From JAMHZE01 sp964424715 (GTDB taxonomy: Bacteria > Pseudomonadota > Alphaproteobacteria > Rickettsiales > UBA8987), in NCBI GenBank assembly GCA_964424715.1, contig CAYRJW010000017.1, positions 1 through 29,596 on the forward strand: a stretch of DNA of 29,596 nucleotides, written 5' to 3'. The notes under the pieces are model-generated. The model was not told the origin of the DNA, made no database searches, and saw only the letters and a program-made list of their open reading frames with translations. This document shows positions 15,100-23,078 of this stretch, in pieces (within the stretch, counting starts at the first letter, position 1; every line of letters starts with the position of its first letter). Made by a program: the position numbers and the translations under genes.

Positions 15100-15309
15100 A
15101 TGAGGTTGCTGCGCGGTTTGTTATTGCACAATAATCTCCGGGGCGATGAATATTATCATGGGAGTTGGCTCTGGCAGGGCTTTGGTCTTGTTACTTCCGG
15201 CACCCACCTGAACATAAATGCTTCAGGACGATTTACGTTGCAGACGGCCATCGCGGTCTCATCTATCCTAACCTATATTATTTTTTGGATACCAGCCTGC
15301 ACTGGTTAA
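15100..15309 (+). CDS. leucine-rich leader-like ORF without a downstream gene
   Basis: 69-codon frame beginning MRLLRGLLLHNNLRGDE: six leucines in the first 13 codons, as in leader peptides of leucine or branched-chain amino acid attenuators. Leucine-rich leaders resembling LLLHNNLRGD are what I remember before leuA or ilv genes in Alphaproteobacteria, a recollection that needs a database check. The rest (SWLWQGFG..., INASGRFTLQ) may not be translated but overlaps hairpins, including CCTGAA/TTCAGG at 15207-15227 and a weak terminator-like stem near 15291. No biosynthetic gene follows on this strand; the next gene is convergent. It could be an orphan leader, a trans-acting attenuator RNA, or chance. 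Confidence 0.35.
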   Translation: MRLLRGLLLHNNLRGDEYYHGSWLWQGFGLVTSGTHLNINASGRFTLQTAIAVSSILTYIIFWIPACTG

Positions 15310-15346
15310 TGTTTTTCTAAATTCGCAAGCTCATTAAGAAAAGCCC

Positions 15347-16633
15347 TTATTTCAAATATTTCATCGGGTCTCTGGCGTCTTTGCCTTTGCGTACGGCAAA
15401 GTAAAGCTGTGGTGATGTCACCTTGCCGGTGGAGCCTACAGCGCCTATAGTTTGTCCTTTTGATATTTCCTGGTCTTTCTTGACATTGATGCCGCTCATA
15501 TGTGCATAGGCGGAAAGCAGGCCGTTATCGTGTTTTATTATTACAAGATTGCCATAACTTTTCAGGCTGCTGCCGGTATATACCACCCTGCCCGCGTTCG
15601 ATGCCTTCACCTGTGAACCGGCGCTGGCGGAGATATTTATGCCATCATTATATTCTCCGCCCTGCTGGCCGAATCTTTTTATCACCTTGCCATTCACCGG
15701 CCAGATGAATTCTGAACCGGAGCTTACTGGTTTCTTTGTTTCAGTTGCTGCAGTTTTAATTTCGGTAGTGGTCTTTTCCGCAAGTTTTACATTCTCGATC
15801 TCAGTATCTATTTTTGGCGCTGCTGCCGGCTGGTTATAAGAACCAAGCACGCCGCTGCTGCCCTTTCTCATGCTGGCAGGCTTGCCTTCATCATCTGCGG
15901 ATGTGGAATAAACGCTGGTCGGTTCAACCGGCGCTTCTGCAAGGGCTTCGCCGCTTTCTTCAAGAGCTTCCTCAGAAGGAAGATCGGAAGGGAAAGGTAT
16001 CTGCAGGGTCTGGCCCTTCACAACATTATATGGCTGGTGAAGTTCGTTAAGTTTAACGATACCCGACATATCAACACCATATTGGCGCGAGATACTATAT
16101 AATGTCTCGCCGTCTGCAACCTTGTGGAATTTGCCCTCAGGTATCTTTATCTTCTGGCCGGTTGTTACTGCATATGGCTGCTCAAGGCGGTTTGCCACGA
16201 TTATCGGAAGGATAGGAACATCATATCTGCGCGAGATGCTGAATAATGTTTCACCCGCCGCAACTATGTGGGTTTTGCCGGAAATATTAACTTCGCTGGC
16301 ATCGGAAGTTACCGGGTTGCGAACGAGTTTCTGTTTTTTCGGCGGTTTAGGGCCGACCTTGTCGGAAACCTTATATACCTGCGTGGCAGTTTCAGTATTT
16401 TCCTCAGTGATATCCTGATTGGTATCTTCGCTTATATCTTCAATAACAACGGGAACGCCCTTATCGCGCATAGCGATCTCTTCTGGAGAACCGGCAGTTG
16501 GCGGGCCCTGCACATCGCCATAGCTGTAGACATCCTCAAGGTGATATTCAACCGTTGCAGGCGGCTGTGAATATTCACAGGCCACAAGCGGCAATGTAGA
16601 AGTTAAAAATAAAATTTTGAAAATATTTTTCAT
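15347..16633 (-). CDS. nlpD: NlpD-like lipoprotein: two LysM domains and a catalytically degenerate LytM (M23) domain
   Basis: 428 residues. A lipoprotein signal with lipobox LVAC (C19) precedes a disordered region, LysM 1 (120-165, HIVAAGETLFSISRRYDVP), LysM 2 (168-212, HKVADGETLYSISRQYGVD), an Ala/Glu/Thr-rich linker and a C-terminal M23/LytM domain (308-428). Catalytic residues are replaced: the HxGxD motif reads NDGIN (N329, N333) and HxH reads QLY (Q409, Y411); only H378 remains. This is the pattern of NlpD/EnvC-type activators of cell-separation amidases, which bind peptidoglycan but do not cut it. Position after serS in the tatB-tatC-serS run matches the alphaproteobacterial nlpD location (surE and pcm are absent here). 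Confidence 0.88.
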   Translation of the reverse strand: MKNIFKILFLTSTLPLVACEYSQPPATVEYHLEDVYSYGDVQGPPTAGSPEEIAMRDKGVPVVIEDISEDTNQDITEENTETATQVYKVSDKVGPKPPKKQKLVRNPVTSDASEVNISGKTHIVAAGETLFSISRRYDVPILPIIVANRLEQPYAVTTGQKIKIPEGKFHKVADGETLYSISRQYGVDMSGIVKLNELHQPYNVVKGQTLQIPFPSDLPSEEALEESGEALAEAPVEPTSVYSTSADDEGKPASMRKGSSGVLGSYNQPAAAPKIDTEIENVKLAEKTTTEIKTAATETKKPVSSGSEFIWPVNGKVIKRFGQQGGEYNDGINISASAGSQVKASNAGRVVYTGSSLKSYGNLVIIKHDNGLLSAYAHMSGINVKKDQEISKGQTIGAVGSTGKVTSPQLYFAVRKGKDARDPMKYLK

Positions 16634-16643
16634 AAGAGAAAGA

Positions 16644-17927
16644 CTATATCTTACTTATCTTCTTAACTCCGCCCATATAATTAATCAAGACTTCCGGGAT
16701 ATCCACCGTGCCATCTGCCTGCTGATAATTCTCAAGTATGGCAACAATGGTTCGCCCTACGGCAAGCGATGAACCGTTAAGAGTATGCACAAAATCTATT
16801 TTATTTCCCTCGCGACGGAACCGGGCATTCATGCGACGCGCCTGGAAATCCGCGAAATTGGAGCAGCTTGATATCTCGCGATAAGTTTTCTGCTGCGGCA
16901 ACCATACTTCTATATCATAGGTTTTATGGCTGCTGAAACCGGTATCCCCGGCGCAAAGCAACACAACGCGATATGGCAGGCCCAGTTTTTTCAGTATGGT
17001 CTCGGCGCATGAAGTTAATCTTTCATGCTCTTCCTGAGATCTTTCGGGGGCAGTTATGGATACTATTTCCACTTTCGAGAATTGATGCATACGCACAAGC
17101 CCGCGAGTATCCTTCCCGGCAGAACCAGCCTCGGAGCGGAAACACGGGGTATATGCCGTATAACGAAGCGGCAATTGTTTTTCTTCCAGAATGGATTCAC
17201 GCACCAGATTTGTAACCGGTATCTCGGCGGTCGGGATTAGATAAAAATCATTATTAGTTTTAAACAGATCTTCTTCAAACTTAGGAAGCTGGCCGGTTCC
17301 GAAGGCAGCATCTGCTCTTACCATAAACGGAACGGAAGCTTCAAGATAGCCGAATTCTTTTGTGGCTACATCTATCATGAATGCGGCAAGTGCTCTTTCG
17401 AGCCTTGCGAGATCGCCGAAAAGTGAGGCGAAGCGACTGCCTGATATTTTTGCGGTGCGTTCAAAATCGAGCAGGCCAAGATCCTCACCAACTTCAAAAT
17501 GTGCTTTCGGCTCGAAGGAAAAGTTTTTCGGCGCGCCTACTTTGCGTACCTCAACATTATCATTTTCGTCTTTGCCATCCGGTACTGAGGCATCTAAAAT
17601 ATTAGGTATCGTCGCAAGAATTTCTTTTAATTCCTCATTCTCGCCCTCGCCTGCTTCGCTATTTTTAGCAGCGGCAAGTCTGGCTTTTATTTCTTTTGAA
17701 CGTTCCATTAATGGCTGGGCATCGGCCTTTTTGCCGGATGCCATCATTTCGCCGATCTGTTTTGCAAGCTTGTTGGCCTCTTCCTGCATCGACTGGAATT
17801 CGGTTATGCCGCCACGGCGTTTGCTGTCTATATCAAGTATCTTTGCAGATAGCGGCGCAAGATTACGACGTGCGATCTGCTTATCGAATTCCGCGGGGTT
17901 GGCCCTTATATATTTTATATCGTGCAT
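16644..17927 (-). CDS. serS: seryl-tRNA synthetase
   Basis: 427 residues, normal length. Charges tRNA-Ser and tRNA-Sec. The N-terminal coiled-coil tRNA-binding arm (about 25-105) has the usual MHDIKYIRANP start and RRNLAPL; class II motif 2 is FRSEAGSAGKDTRGLVRMHQ and motif 3 is LAVGRTIVAILENYQ. The TAEIPVTNL block binds serine. The start lies 9 bases after the tatC stop and the gene ends 10 bases before the nlpD-like gene, so tatB-tatC-serS-nlpD form one minus-strand operon. Confidence 0.98.
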   Translation of the reverse strand: MHDIKYIRANPAEFDKQIARRNLAPLSAKILDIDSKRRGGITEFQSMQEEANKLAKQIGEMMASGKKADAQPLMERSKEIKARLAAAKNSEAGEGENEELKEILATIPNILDASVPDGKDENDNVEVRKVGAPKNFSFEPKAHFEVGEDLGLLDFERTAKISGSRFASLFGDLARLERALAAFMIDVATKEFGYLEASVPFMVRADAAFGTGQLPKFEEDLFKTNNDFYLIPTAEIPVTNLVRESILEEKQLPLRYTAYTPCFRSEAGSAGKDTRGLVRMHQFSKVEIVSITAPERSQEEHERLTSCAETILKKLGLPYRVVLLCAGDTGFSSHKTYDIEVWLPQQKTYREISSCSNFADFQARRMNARFRREGNKIDFVHTLNGSSLAVGRTIVAILENYQQADGTVDIPEVLINYMGGVKKISKI

Positions 17928-17936
17928 GATATGCTC

Positions 17937-18695
17937 TTAAGTGATTACCTTTTTCCGTGCCTTGAAAGCGCAGAAAATTATAGATATCTCATATAATAAA
18001 TATAGCGGAGTTGCCAGTGCTAATTGGCTGATGACATCAGGCGGGGTCAGGAACGCCGCCACTGTTAATATTATTACAACTGCATATTTGCGGAATTTCT
18101 TAAGCTGGGCAACGGTTACAACCCCTATCCTTTCAAGCAGTATCACTACCAGCGGCAGCTGGAAGGTCAGGCCAAAGGCAAGTATAAGGCTGGTAACAAG
18201 GGAAAGATATTCGCTTATCTTGGCCTCCAGCTGTATTGGCAGATTGCCCTGCCCGGCCGGCATTTCAAAACTGAGGAAGAATTCCCACGCCATCGGGAAC
18301 AGGGCATAATATACGAACGCCGCCCCGCTTAAGAATAACATCGGTGCTATTATCAGGAACGGGATGAAGAATCTTTTCTCATGCGCATAAAGGCCGGGGG
18401 CGCAGAATATATATATCTGCCATGCGAAAATAGGGAAGGATATGATAACGCCGGAAAATATTGAAAGTTTCAGATAGGTGAAGAAAGCCTCGGTAAGGCC
18501 AGTATATATCATTTTTCGGCCGGGCGCATCACCCATTGCATCCGCAAGCGGCGCGATAAGGAAATCATATATATCCTGTACGAAAAGATAGGAGATGCAG
18601 GCCGTAATGATAAGCGCAGATATGCAGATTATAAGGCGCTTGCGCAATTCCCTTACATGTTCCACCATTGTTTTCTGAGGGGAGGGATTATTCAT
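17937..18695 (-). CDS. tatC: Sec-independent protein translocase subunit TatC
   Basis: 252 residues with six hydrophobic membrane segments. N-terminal hallmark MVEHVRELRKRLI (the E in HxxELRxR recognises twin-arginine signal peptides), the SPF-like region replaced by FLIAPLADAM, then YTGLTEAFFTYLKLS and the FAFGLTFQLPLV-like segment (AFGLTFQLPLVVILL). TatC forms the receptor core of the Tat export complex with TatB at the inner membrane. The start overlaps the tatB stop by eight bases, indicating coupled translation. Confidence 0.97.
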   Translation of the reverse strand: MNNPSPQKTMVEHVRELRKRLIICISALIITACISYLFVQDIYDFLIAPLADAMGDAPGRKMIYTGLTEAFFTYLKLSIFSGVIISFPIFAWQIYIFCAPGLYAHEKRFFIPFLIIAPMLFLSGAAFVYYALFPMAWEFFLSFEMPAGQGNLPIQLEAKISEYLSLVTSLILAFGLTFQLPLVVILLERIGVVTVAQLKKFRKYAVVIILTVAAFLTPPDVISQLALATPLYLLYEISIIFCAFKARKKVIT

Positions 18696-18993
18696 TTTTC
18701 TCTTCGATCTTTTCCGGTGTGGTTTCTTTCATCTCATCCTTAAAGACCTCGGTGACATCATAGGCCGGGTGATACTTACCATCAAGGCCCAGTATCCTGC
18801 TTTTAGGACGCAATATCCTTGTATCATCCTCATCATCCAGTTTCAGAACAGAGGTGAATTCGTTAACGGTGTTTTTTATCTTACGGAATAATTTCCCGGC
18901 GGTGCGCAGCATTTCCGGCATATCCTCAGGTTTCAGGAAAAGGATGCAGGCCACCCCGATAACTATTATTTCCCAGAAAGAAAGATCTAACAT
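18688..18993 (-). CDS. tatB: Sec-independent protein translocase subunit TatB
   Basis: 101 residues: one N-terminal membrane helix (MLDLSFWEIIVIGVACILFL), a hinge KPEDMPEM that replaces the usual GP(E/K)(R/K)LP, then an amphipathic helix (LRTAGKLFRKIKNTVNEF) and a charged tail. The D/E in the helix and the PEDMPEMLR hinge fit TatB rather than TatA. First gene of the tatB-tatC-serS-nlpD run; no tatA is present in the window. Divergent from pgi. Confidence 0.9.
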   Translation of the reverse strand: MLDLSFWEIIVIGVACILFLKPEDMPEMLRTAGKLFRKIKNTVNEFTSVLKLDDEDDTRILRPKSRILGLDGKYHPAYDVTEVFKDEMKETTPEKIEEKNE

Positions 18994-19055
18994 TTTGTCT
19001 AAAAATTGCGATTTTACCCCGTGATACCCTTATCAACAGAGAAATTCCCTTTTAA

Positions 19056-19078
19056 TTTTAATATTAGCAAATTATACT
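19056..19078 (+). promoter_or_regulatory. possible pgi promoter
   Basis: -10 candidate TATACT (19073-19078) in the AT-rich divergent region between tatB and pgi; the -35 position is only TTTTAA-like, so this is a weak match. It is 29 bases from the preferred pgi start at 19108. Confidence 0.3.
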
Positions 19079-19107
19079 CACCCCCATTAAAATTGACAGT
19101 AAATAAT

Positions 19108-20379
19108 ATGACCTTTAAACAAATACTTGATAACTGCTTTGATAGTAATATCGGCAGCAACGGCATCTCCACCGAACAGCTGCAGGCAGCGGTCAAGATA
19201 GTGCTCGAACAGGTTGATGCCCTTAAGGCAGAGAAACTGAAATTATTCGATTTTTCTGACATACAGGAAAAGAACCGCGCGATAAAAGAACTGGTAGGCC
19301 GGCTTTCCAAAGATTATAAATATCTTTACATACTCGGCACTGGCGGTGCCACCCTTTGCGGGCAGACCATTTTCGGATTACTGGAAAATCACAAGCGCAG
19401 GTCAAAAATAAAATTCATCGACAATATCGATCCTAAAAGCTTTGAGCATATCAGGGAACAGATAAAACCACAGGATAGTTTTGTGCTGGTGATAAGCAAA
19501 TCCGGCTCGACACTGGAGACCATCACTCAATTCGCGTTCTTCACCAAGATATATGAAGAGGCACTGGGCGAGAATAAAATAAAAGACCATTTCCTTGCGA
19601 TAACCGATACTGAATGTGAGAATAACAAGATCAGGAATATCGCAAATAAATTGAATATACCGATCTATCCGCATGAGAAAGTCGGCGGCCGCTTCTCTAT
19701 ATTCAGCCCGGTTGGCCTGATACCGGCAAGATTCGCCAAATTAAATATAAAAGATTTCCTGAAAGGCGCGAAGGATGAGGTCGACAGGACCTTCAAACAA
19801 AAAAACTCCCAGAGCATTACCGGTGCAGCATTGAATTATGCATTCGTGGAACATAAGAAAACCAACGCGACAGTGATGATGCCTTACATAGATCGCCTGA
19901 AGAACTTCACTACATGGTGGGCGCAGATATGGGCGGAAAGCCTCGGCAAGAACGATATCGCAACCACACCGATACGCTCACTCGGCACGCTGGATCAGCA
20001 CAGCCAGATGCAATTATTTTTGCAGGGCAAGAAGGATAAATTCTTTAATATAATGTATATAAAAGAAAATGGCGATGAGCTGAAGATAGAGCTGAACCAG
20101 CACTTCAAAGGTGAGCAGCTTGATTATATCAGCGGCAAGAATTTCAGTAATGTTATAAACTCTGCCGCGCGCGCGACCATTCAAACACTGGCTAATAACC
20201 AGAGCCCAGTGCGGGTATTTGAGATAGATAAATTGGATGAATATACCATGGGCAGCATCGTGATGCATTTCATTCTGGAAACAGTACTTCTTGCGAAAGC
20301 ATGGGAACTTAACCCCTTCGACCAGCCGGCGGTGGAACAGGGTAAAAAATTAACAATCGAAATGCTGAAGACCATTTAA
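19108..20379 (+). CDS. pgi: glucose-6-phosphate isomerase
   Basis: 423 residues from the ATG at 19108 (MTFKQILDNCF); an upstream in-frame ATG at 19006 would add 34 residues that do not resemble the family and would cover the promoter region. Interconverts glucose-6-phosphate and fructose-6-phosphate. SIS-fold signatures: VLVISKSGSTLET (phosphate site), the GGRFSIFSPVG block, WAESLGK (catalytic glutamate), DQHSQMQLFLQG (catalytic histidine) and FDQPAVEQGKK (catalytic lysine). It is shorter than the E. coli enzyme, as are many alphaproteobacterial homologues. The stop is directly followed by the mutL ATG, so pgi, mutL and the methyltransferase gene are a tightly packed unit. Confidence 0.95.
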   Translation: MTFKQILDNCFDSNIGSNGISTEQLQAAVKIVLEQVDALKAEKLKLFDFSDIQEKNRAIKELVGRLSKDYKYLYILGTGGATLCGQTIFGLLENHKRRSKIKFIDNIDPKSFEHIREQIKPQDSFVLVISKSGSTLETITQFAFFTKIYEEALGENKIKDHFLAITDTECENNKIRNIANKLNIPIYPHEKVGGRFSIFSPVGLIPARFAKLNIKDFLKGAKDEVDRTFKQKNSQSITGAALNYAFVEHKKTNATVMMPYIDRLKNFTTWWAQIWAESLGKNDIATTPIRSLGTLDQHSQMQLFLQGKKDKFFNIMYIKENGDELKIELNQHFKGEQLDYISGKNFSNVINSAARATIQTLANNQSPVRVFEIDKLDEYTMGSIVMHFILETVLLAKAWELNPFDQPAVEQGKKLTIEMLKTI

Positions 20380-22206
20380 ATGGCAATAAGAATATTACCA
20401 CCTGTAACAGTTAACCGCATCGCCGCCGGTGAGGTGATCGAGCGCCCGGCCTCGGTAATAAAAGAACTGGTTGAGAACGCCATTGATGCAGGTGCGAAGA
20501 ATGTCGAGATAGAAATTGAGAATGGCGGCAAGAATTTAATTCGTATCAGCGATGATGGAAAAGGCATGAACAGAGCCGATCTTGAGCTTTGTATATTACG
20601 CCATGCTACCTCCAAACTTCCGGATGATGATCTGTTCAATATAAATTTCTTCGGCTTCCGGGGCGAGGCTTTGCCTTCCATCGGTTCCATCTCAAGGCTT
20701 TCAATATCTTCCAAAAATATTAATGAGAATGATGCCTGGAAGATAGAAGTTGAAGGTGGTGAGCAGAAAGAAACCCGCCCATCGAACATTTCAAAGGGAA
20801 CTGTTGTTGAGGTGCGCGATCTTTTCTTTGCCACCCCGGCAAGATTGAAATTCCTGAAATCTGACCAGACCGAGCGCGCAAGAATAATCGAGACCATAAA
20901 AAAACTGGCAATGGCAAACCCTGATACGGGCTTTGTTCTCAAGGATTCCGGCAAAACATTTCTGTCATACAAGAATCCGCAGGGCGATATGCTTGATTCG
21001 CGCGGGGCAAGATTAAAAGAAATAATAGGCAAGGATTTTATCGAGAATTCGGTCGAGATAAACACGCAAAGAGGCAATGCGAGTTTAAAAGGCTTTGTTT
21101 CTCTTCCCACTTATAACGCCGCCACCGCGAGCGACCAGTATATTTTCGTGAATGAAAGGCCGGTAAAGGACAGGCTGCTGCTTGGCGCTATCCGCGGGGC
21201 TTATGCCGATTTCATCAGCAGGGGTAGGCATCCGGTTGTGGTACTGTTCATAAATATTGCGCCGGAGGAAGTTGATGTGAATGTACACCCGGCCAAGGCA
21301 GAAGTGCGCTTCCGTTTTGAGGCCGAGATACGCGGGCTTATTGTCGGCAGTATAAAAAATACACTGGCAGAGGCCGGTTTCAGGGCATCTTCAACGGTGT
21401 CAGATTTTGCGTTGCAGTCTTTCACGGTTGAGAATAATACCAACCCGATGAATTTTCAGCAGCGTCCTAATTATAGTTCCGGTGGATATTCGCGGGGTAA
21501 TCTGGCAGAGGCAAATAATATTTCCTATTACCAGCCGCAGCATAGTAACCAGATATTCTCGCCCGCAGAAACACAGCCCTTTGCAAGAACCGAAGCACCT
21601 AGCTTTGATGATGAGACGCTAAAGAATTTCCCGCTCGGCTCGGCGCGCTCGCAATTGCATGAAACGTATATAGTGGCACAAAGCAACGATGGCATTGTGA
21701 TAGTGGATCAGCACGCCGCGCATGAAAGGCTGGTTTATGAGAGGATGAAGACCGAATATAATTCGCAGGGCGTGAAAACCCAGAGATTACTGATACCAGA
21801 GATCATCGAGATTGGTGAGGATAAGACCATAGACCTTATGTCTAAGTCCGCAGAGCTGGCTAAATTCGGGCTGGTGGTGAATAAGTTTGGCAGTTCCGCC
21901 ATTGAGGTAAAGGAAATTCCGGAGATACTCTGCAAGGAGAATATCAAAAAACTTATCGAAGATATTTCCTCCGACATCTCAGAATATGGCGAGGAACTTT
22001 CGCTGAAGGAACACATAGAACATATACTTGAAACAATGGCGTGTCACGGCTCTGTGCGCGCTGGAAGGTTGCTTAATGTGGGTGAGATGAACGCACTACT
22101 GCGCGAGATGGAGGCCACACCTTACTCCGGCCAGTGCAACCACGGCAGGCCAACCTATATAAAATTAAAACTTAACGACATTGAAAAACTCTTCGGTCGC
22201 AAATGA
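20380..22206 (+). CDS. mutL: DNA mismatch repair protein MutL (endonuclease type)
   Basis: 608 residues. N-terminal GHKL ATPase: RIAAGEVIERPASVIKELVENAIDAGA (N-box), DDGKGM (G1), FGFRGEALPSIGS (G2). A disordered Asn/Gln/Ser-rich linker spans about 345-410. The C-terminal dimerisation domain keeps the metal-binding endonuclease motif DQHAAHERLVYE starting at D443, plus ACHGSVRAGR and QCNHGRPT, so this is a nicking MutL, unlike E. coli MutL which relies on MutH. It works with MutS in strand-specific repair. Start ATG abuts the pgi stop; stop overlaps the next start (ATGA). Confidence 0.97.
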   Translation: MAIRILPPVTVNRIAAGEVIERPASVIKELVENAIDAGAKNVEIEIENGGKNLIRISDDGKGMNRADLELCILRHATSKLPDDDLFNINFFGFRGEALPSIGSISRLSISSKNINENDAWKIEVEGGEQKETRPSNISKGTVVEVRDLFFATPARLKFLKSDQTERARIIETIKKLAMANPDTGFVLKDSGKTFLSYKNPQGDMLDSRGARLKEIIGKDFIENSVEINTQRGNASLKGFVSLPTYNAATASDQYIFVNERPVKDRLLLGAIRGAYADFISRGRHPVVVLFINIAPEEVDVNVHPAKAEVRFRFEAEIRGLIVGSIKNTLAEAGFRASSTVSDFALQSFTVENNTNPMNFQQRPNYSSGGYSRGNLAEANNISYYQPQHSNQIFSPAETQPFARTEAPSFDDETLKNFPLGSARSQLHETYIVAQSNDGIVIVDQHAAHERLVYERMKTEYNSQGVKTQRLLIPEIIEIGEDKTIDLMSKSAELAKFGLVVNKFGSSAIEVKEIPEILCKENIKKLIEDISSDISEYGEELSLKEHIEHILETMACHGSVRAGRLLNVGEMNALLREMEATPYSGQCNHGRPTYIKLKLNDIEKLFGRK

Positions 22207-23078
22207 GCCATTTAATTTTCAACCGCGCGCGAAAAATAAAACAGCTTAACCGCGCAGCAAAAACATTTTATGGCTCAGATTTCCTGCATAATGAATCTGC
22301 AAACCGGTTAGCACAACAGTTTGATGAGATAATAAAAAAACGCTTCGATATAGCGCTTAATATAGGAACAAGGAACGGTCATTTAACAAAGATAATCAAA
22401 AAAAATGGGCTGGTAAAAAATATATTTGAAACTGATATCGCAATTAATTTTCTATCGTCATTGCGAGGAGGCATCGCCGACGCGACAATCCATCCATCCG
22501 AGATACCTGATGGATTGCCGCGGTCGCTAACGCTCCCTCGCAATGACGGGTGGGTGGTGGCTGATGAGGAATTATTACCTTTCAGGGATGAAAGTTTTGA
22601 CCTGATCATCAGCAACCTCGCACTACACTGGGTAAATGACCTGCCGGGATGCCTTGCGCAAATAAAGCGTATGTTAAAGAAAGGCGGCTTCTTCTGTGCG
22701 AATATATTCGGCGGCGCAACCTTGCAGGAACTGCGCAGCGCAATGATATTGCTGGAACAGGGCGGCGATGGTATCTCGCCGCGCATCTCACCATTCGTTG
22801 GGGTTAAGGATGGCGCAGCATTATTACAGAGAGTGAATTTTGATGAACCGGTCTCAGCAAGCGAAGAGATAACAGTGAAATATAATTCCGTCTCAGAATT
22901 ATTATCCGACCTGCGCAACACCGGAGAAACCAACGCTTTGTATAAGATGAATAACAAATATCCCGGCAGGAATTACTTTAATGAATTAGAAAAAATATAT
23001 AAAAATAATTACAGCGACGAGAACGGAAATCTCGATGCCACTTTCGAGCTTGTGACCATCAGCGGGTGGAAGAAATAA
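22203..23078 (+). CDS. SAM-dependent methyltransferase, NDUFAF5/BioC-like, with in-frame palindromic insert
   Basis: 291 residues. Class I methyltransferase fold: motif I IALNIGTRNGHLT (about 50-62), then FETDIA, post-insert LPFRDESFDLIISNLALHWVND (motif IV and beyond), LKKGGFFCANIFGGATLQELR and SPRISPFVGVKD. The HWVND...LPG, GGATLQELR and DLRNTGETNAL blocks match the NDUFAF5 family, alphaproteobacterial relatives of the mitochondrial complex I assembly factor; BioC is the nearest alternative. Between motif I and LPF there are about 31 extra residues encoded by a palindromic element (22456-22548), out of the family's normal sequence. The reading frame is kept. The ATG overlaps the mutL stop. 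The gene abuts the convergent cysI. Confidence 0.82.
   Translation: MSHLIFNRARKIKQLNRAAKTFYGSDFLHNESANRLAQQFDEIIKKRFDIALNIGTRNGHLTKIIKKNGLVKNIFETDIAINFLSSLRGGIADATIHPSEIPDGLPRSLTLPRNDGWVVADEELLPFRDESFDLIISNLALHWVNDLPGCLAQIKRMLKKGGFFCANIFGGATLQELRSAMILLEQGGDGISPRISPFVGVKDGAALLQRVNFDEPVSASEEITVKYNSVSELLSDLRNTGETNALYKMNNKYPGRNYFNELEKIYKNNYSDENGNLDATFELVTISGWKK
22456..22548. repeat. in-frame palindromic element inside methyltransferase gene
   Basis: Ends are perfect 13-base inverted repeats, CGTCATTGCGAGG (22456-22468) and CCTCGCAATGACG (22536-22548); inner pairings such as GCGACAATCCATC with GATGGATTG...GGTCGC extend the hairpin. Total 93 bases, a multiple of three, translated as SSLRGGIADATIHPSEI... 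and ...LPRSLTLPRNDG. The CGTCATTGCGAG/CTCGCAATGACG ends are typical of a palindromic repeat dispersed in many proteobacterial genomes. Confidence 0.88.

Larger units (their letters stand above)
14922..15346. other. 425-base intergenic region with lipoprotein-like mini-ORF and leader-like ORF
   Basis: Contains two small plus-strand candidates described separately (14978-15043 and 15100-15309) and no larger gene. Hairpins include CCTGAA/TTCAGG (15207-15212 with 15222-15227) and ACCAG/CTGGT followed by TAATGTTTTT near 15291-15318. The next gene on the right is on the minus strand. Confidence 0.5.

Noticed and set aside
19006..19107. N-terminal extension of pgi from an upstream ATG
   Set aside because: The 34 extra residues do not resemble the family and would overlap the divergent promoter region.
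22379..22957. 192-residue minus-strand ORF opposite the methyltransferase
   Set aside because: Shadow frame; its apparent motif comes from the palindromic element, which reads similarly on both strands.
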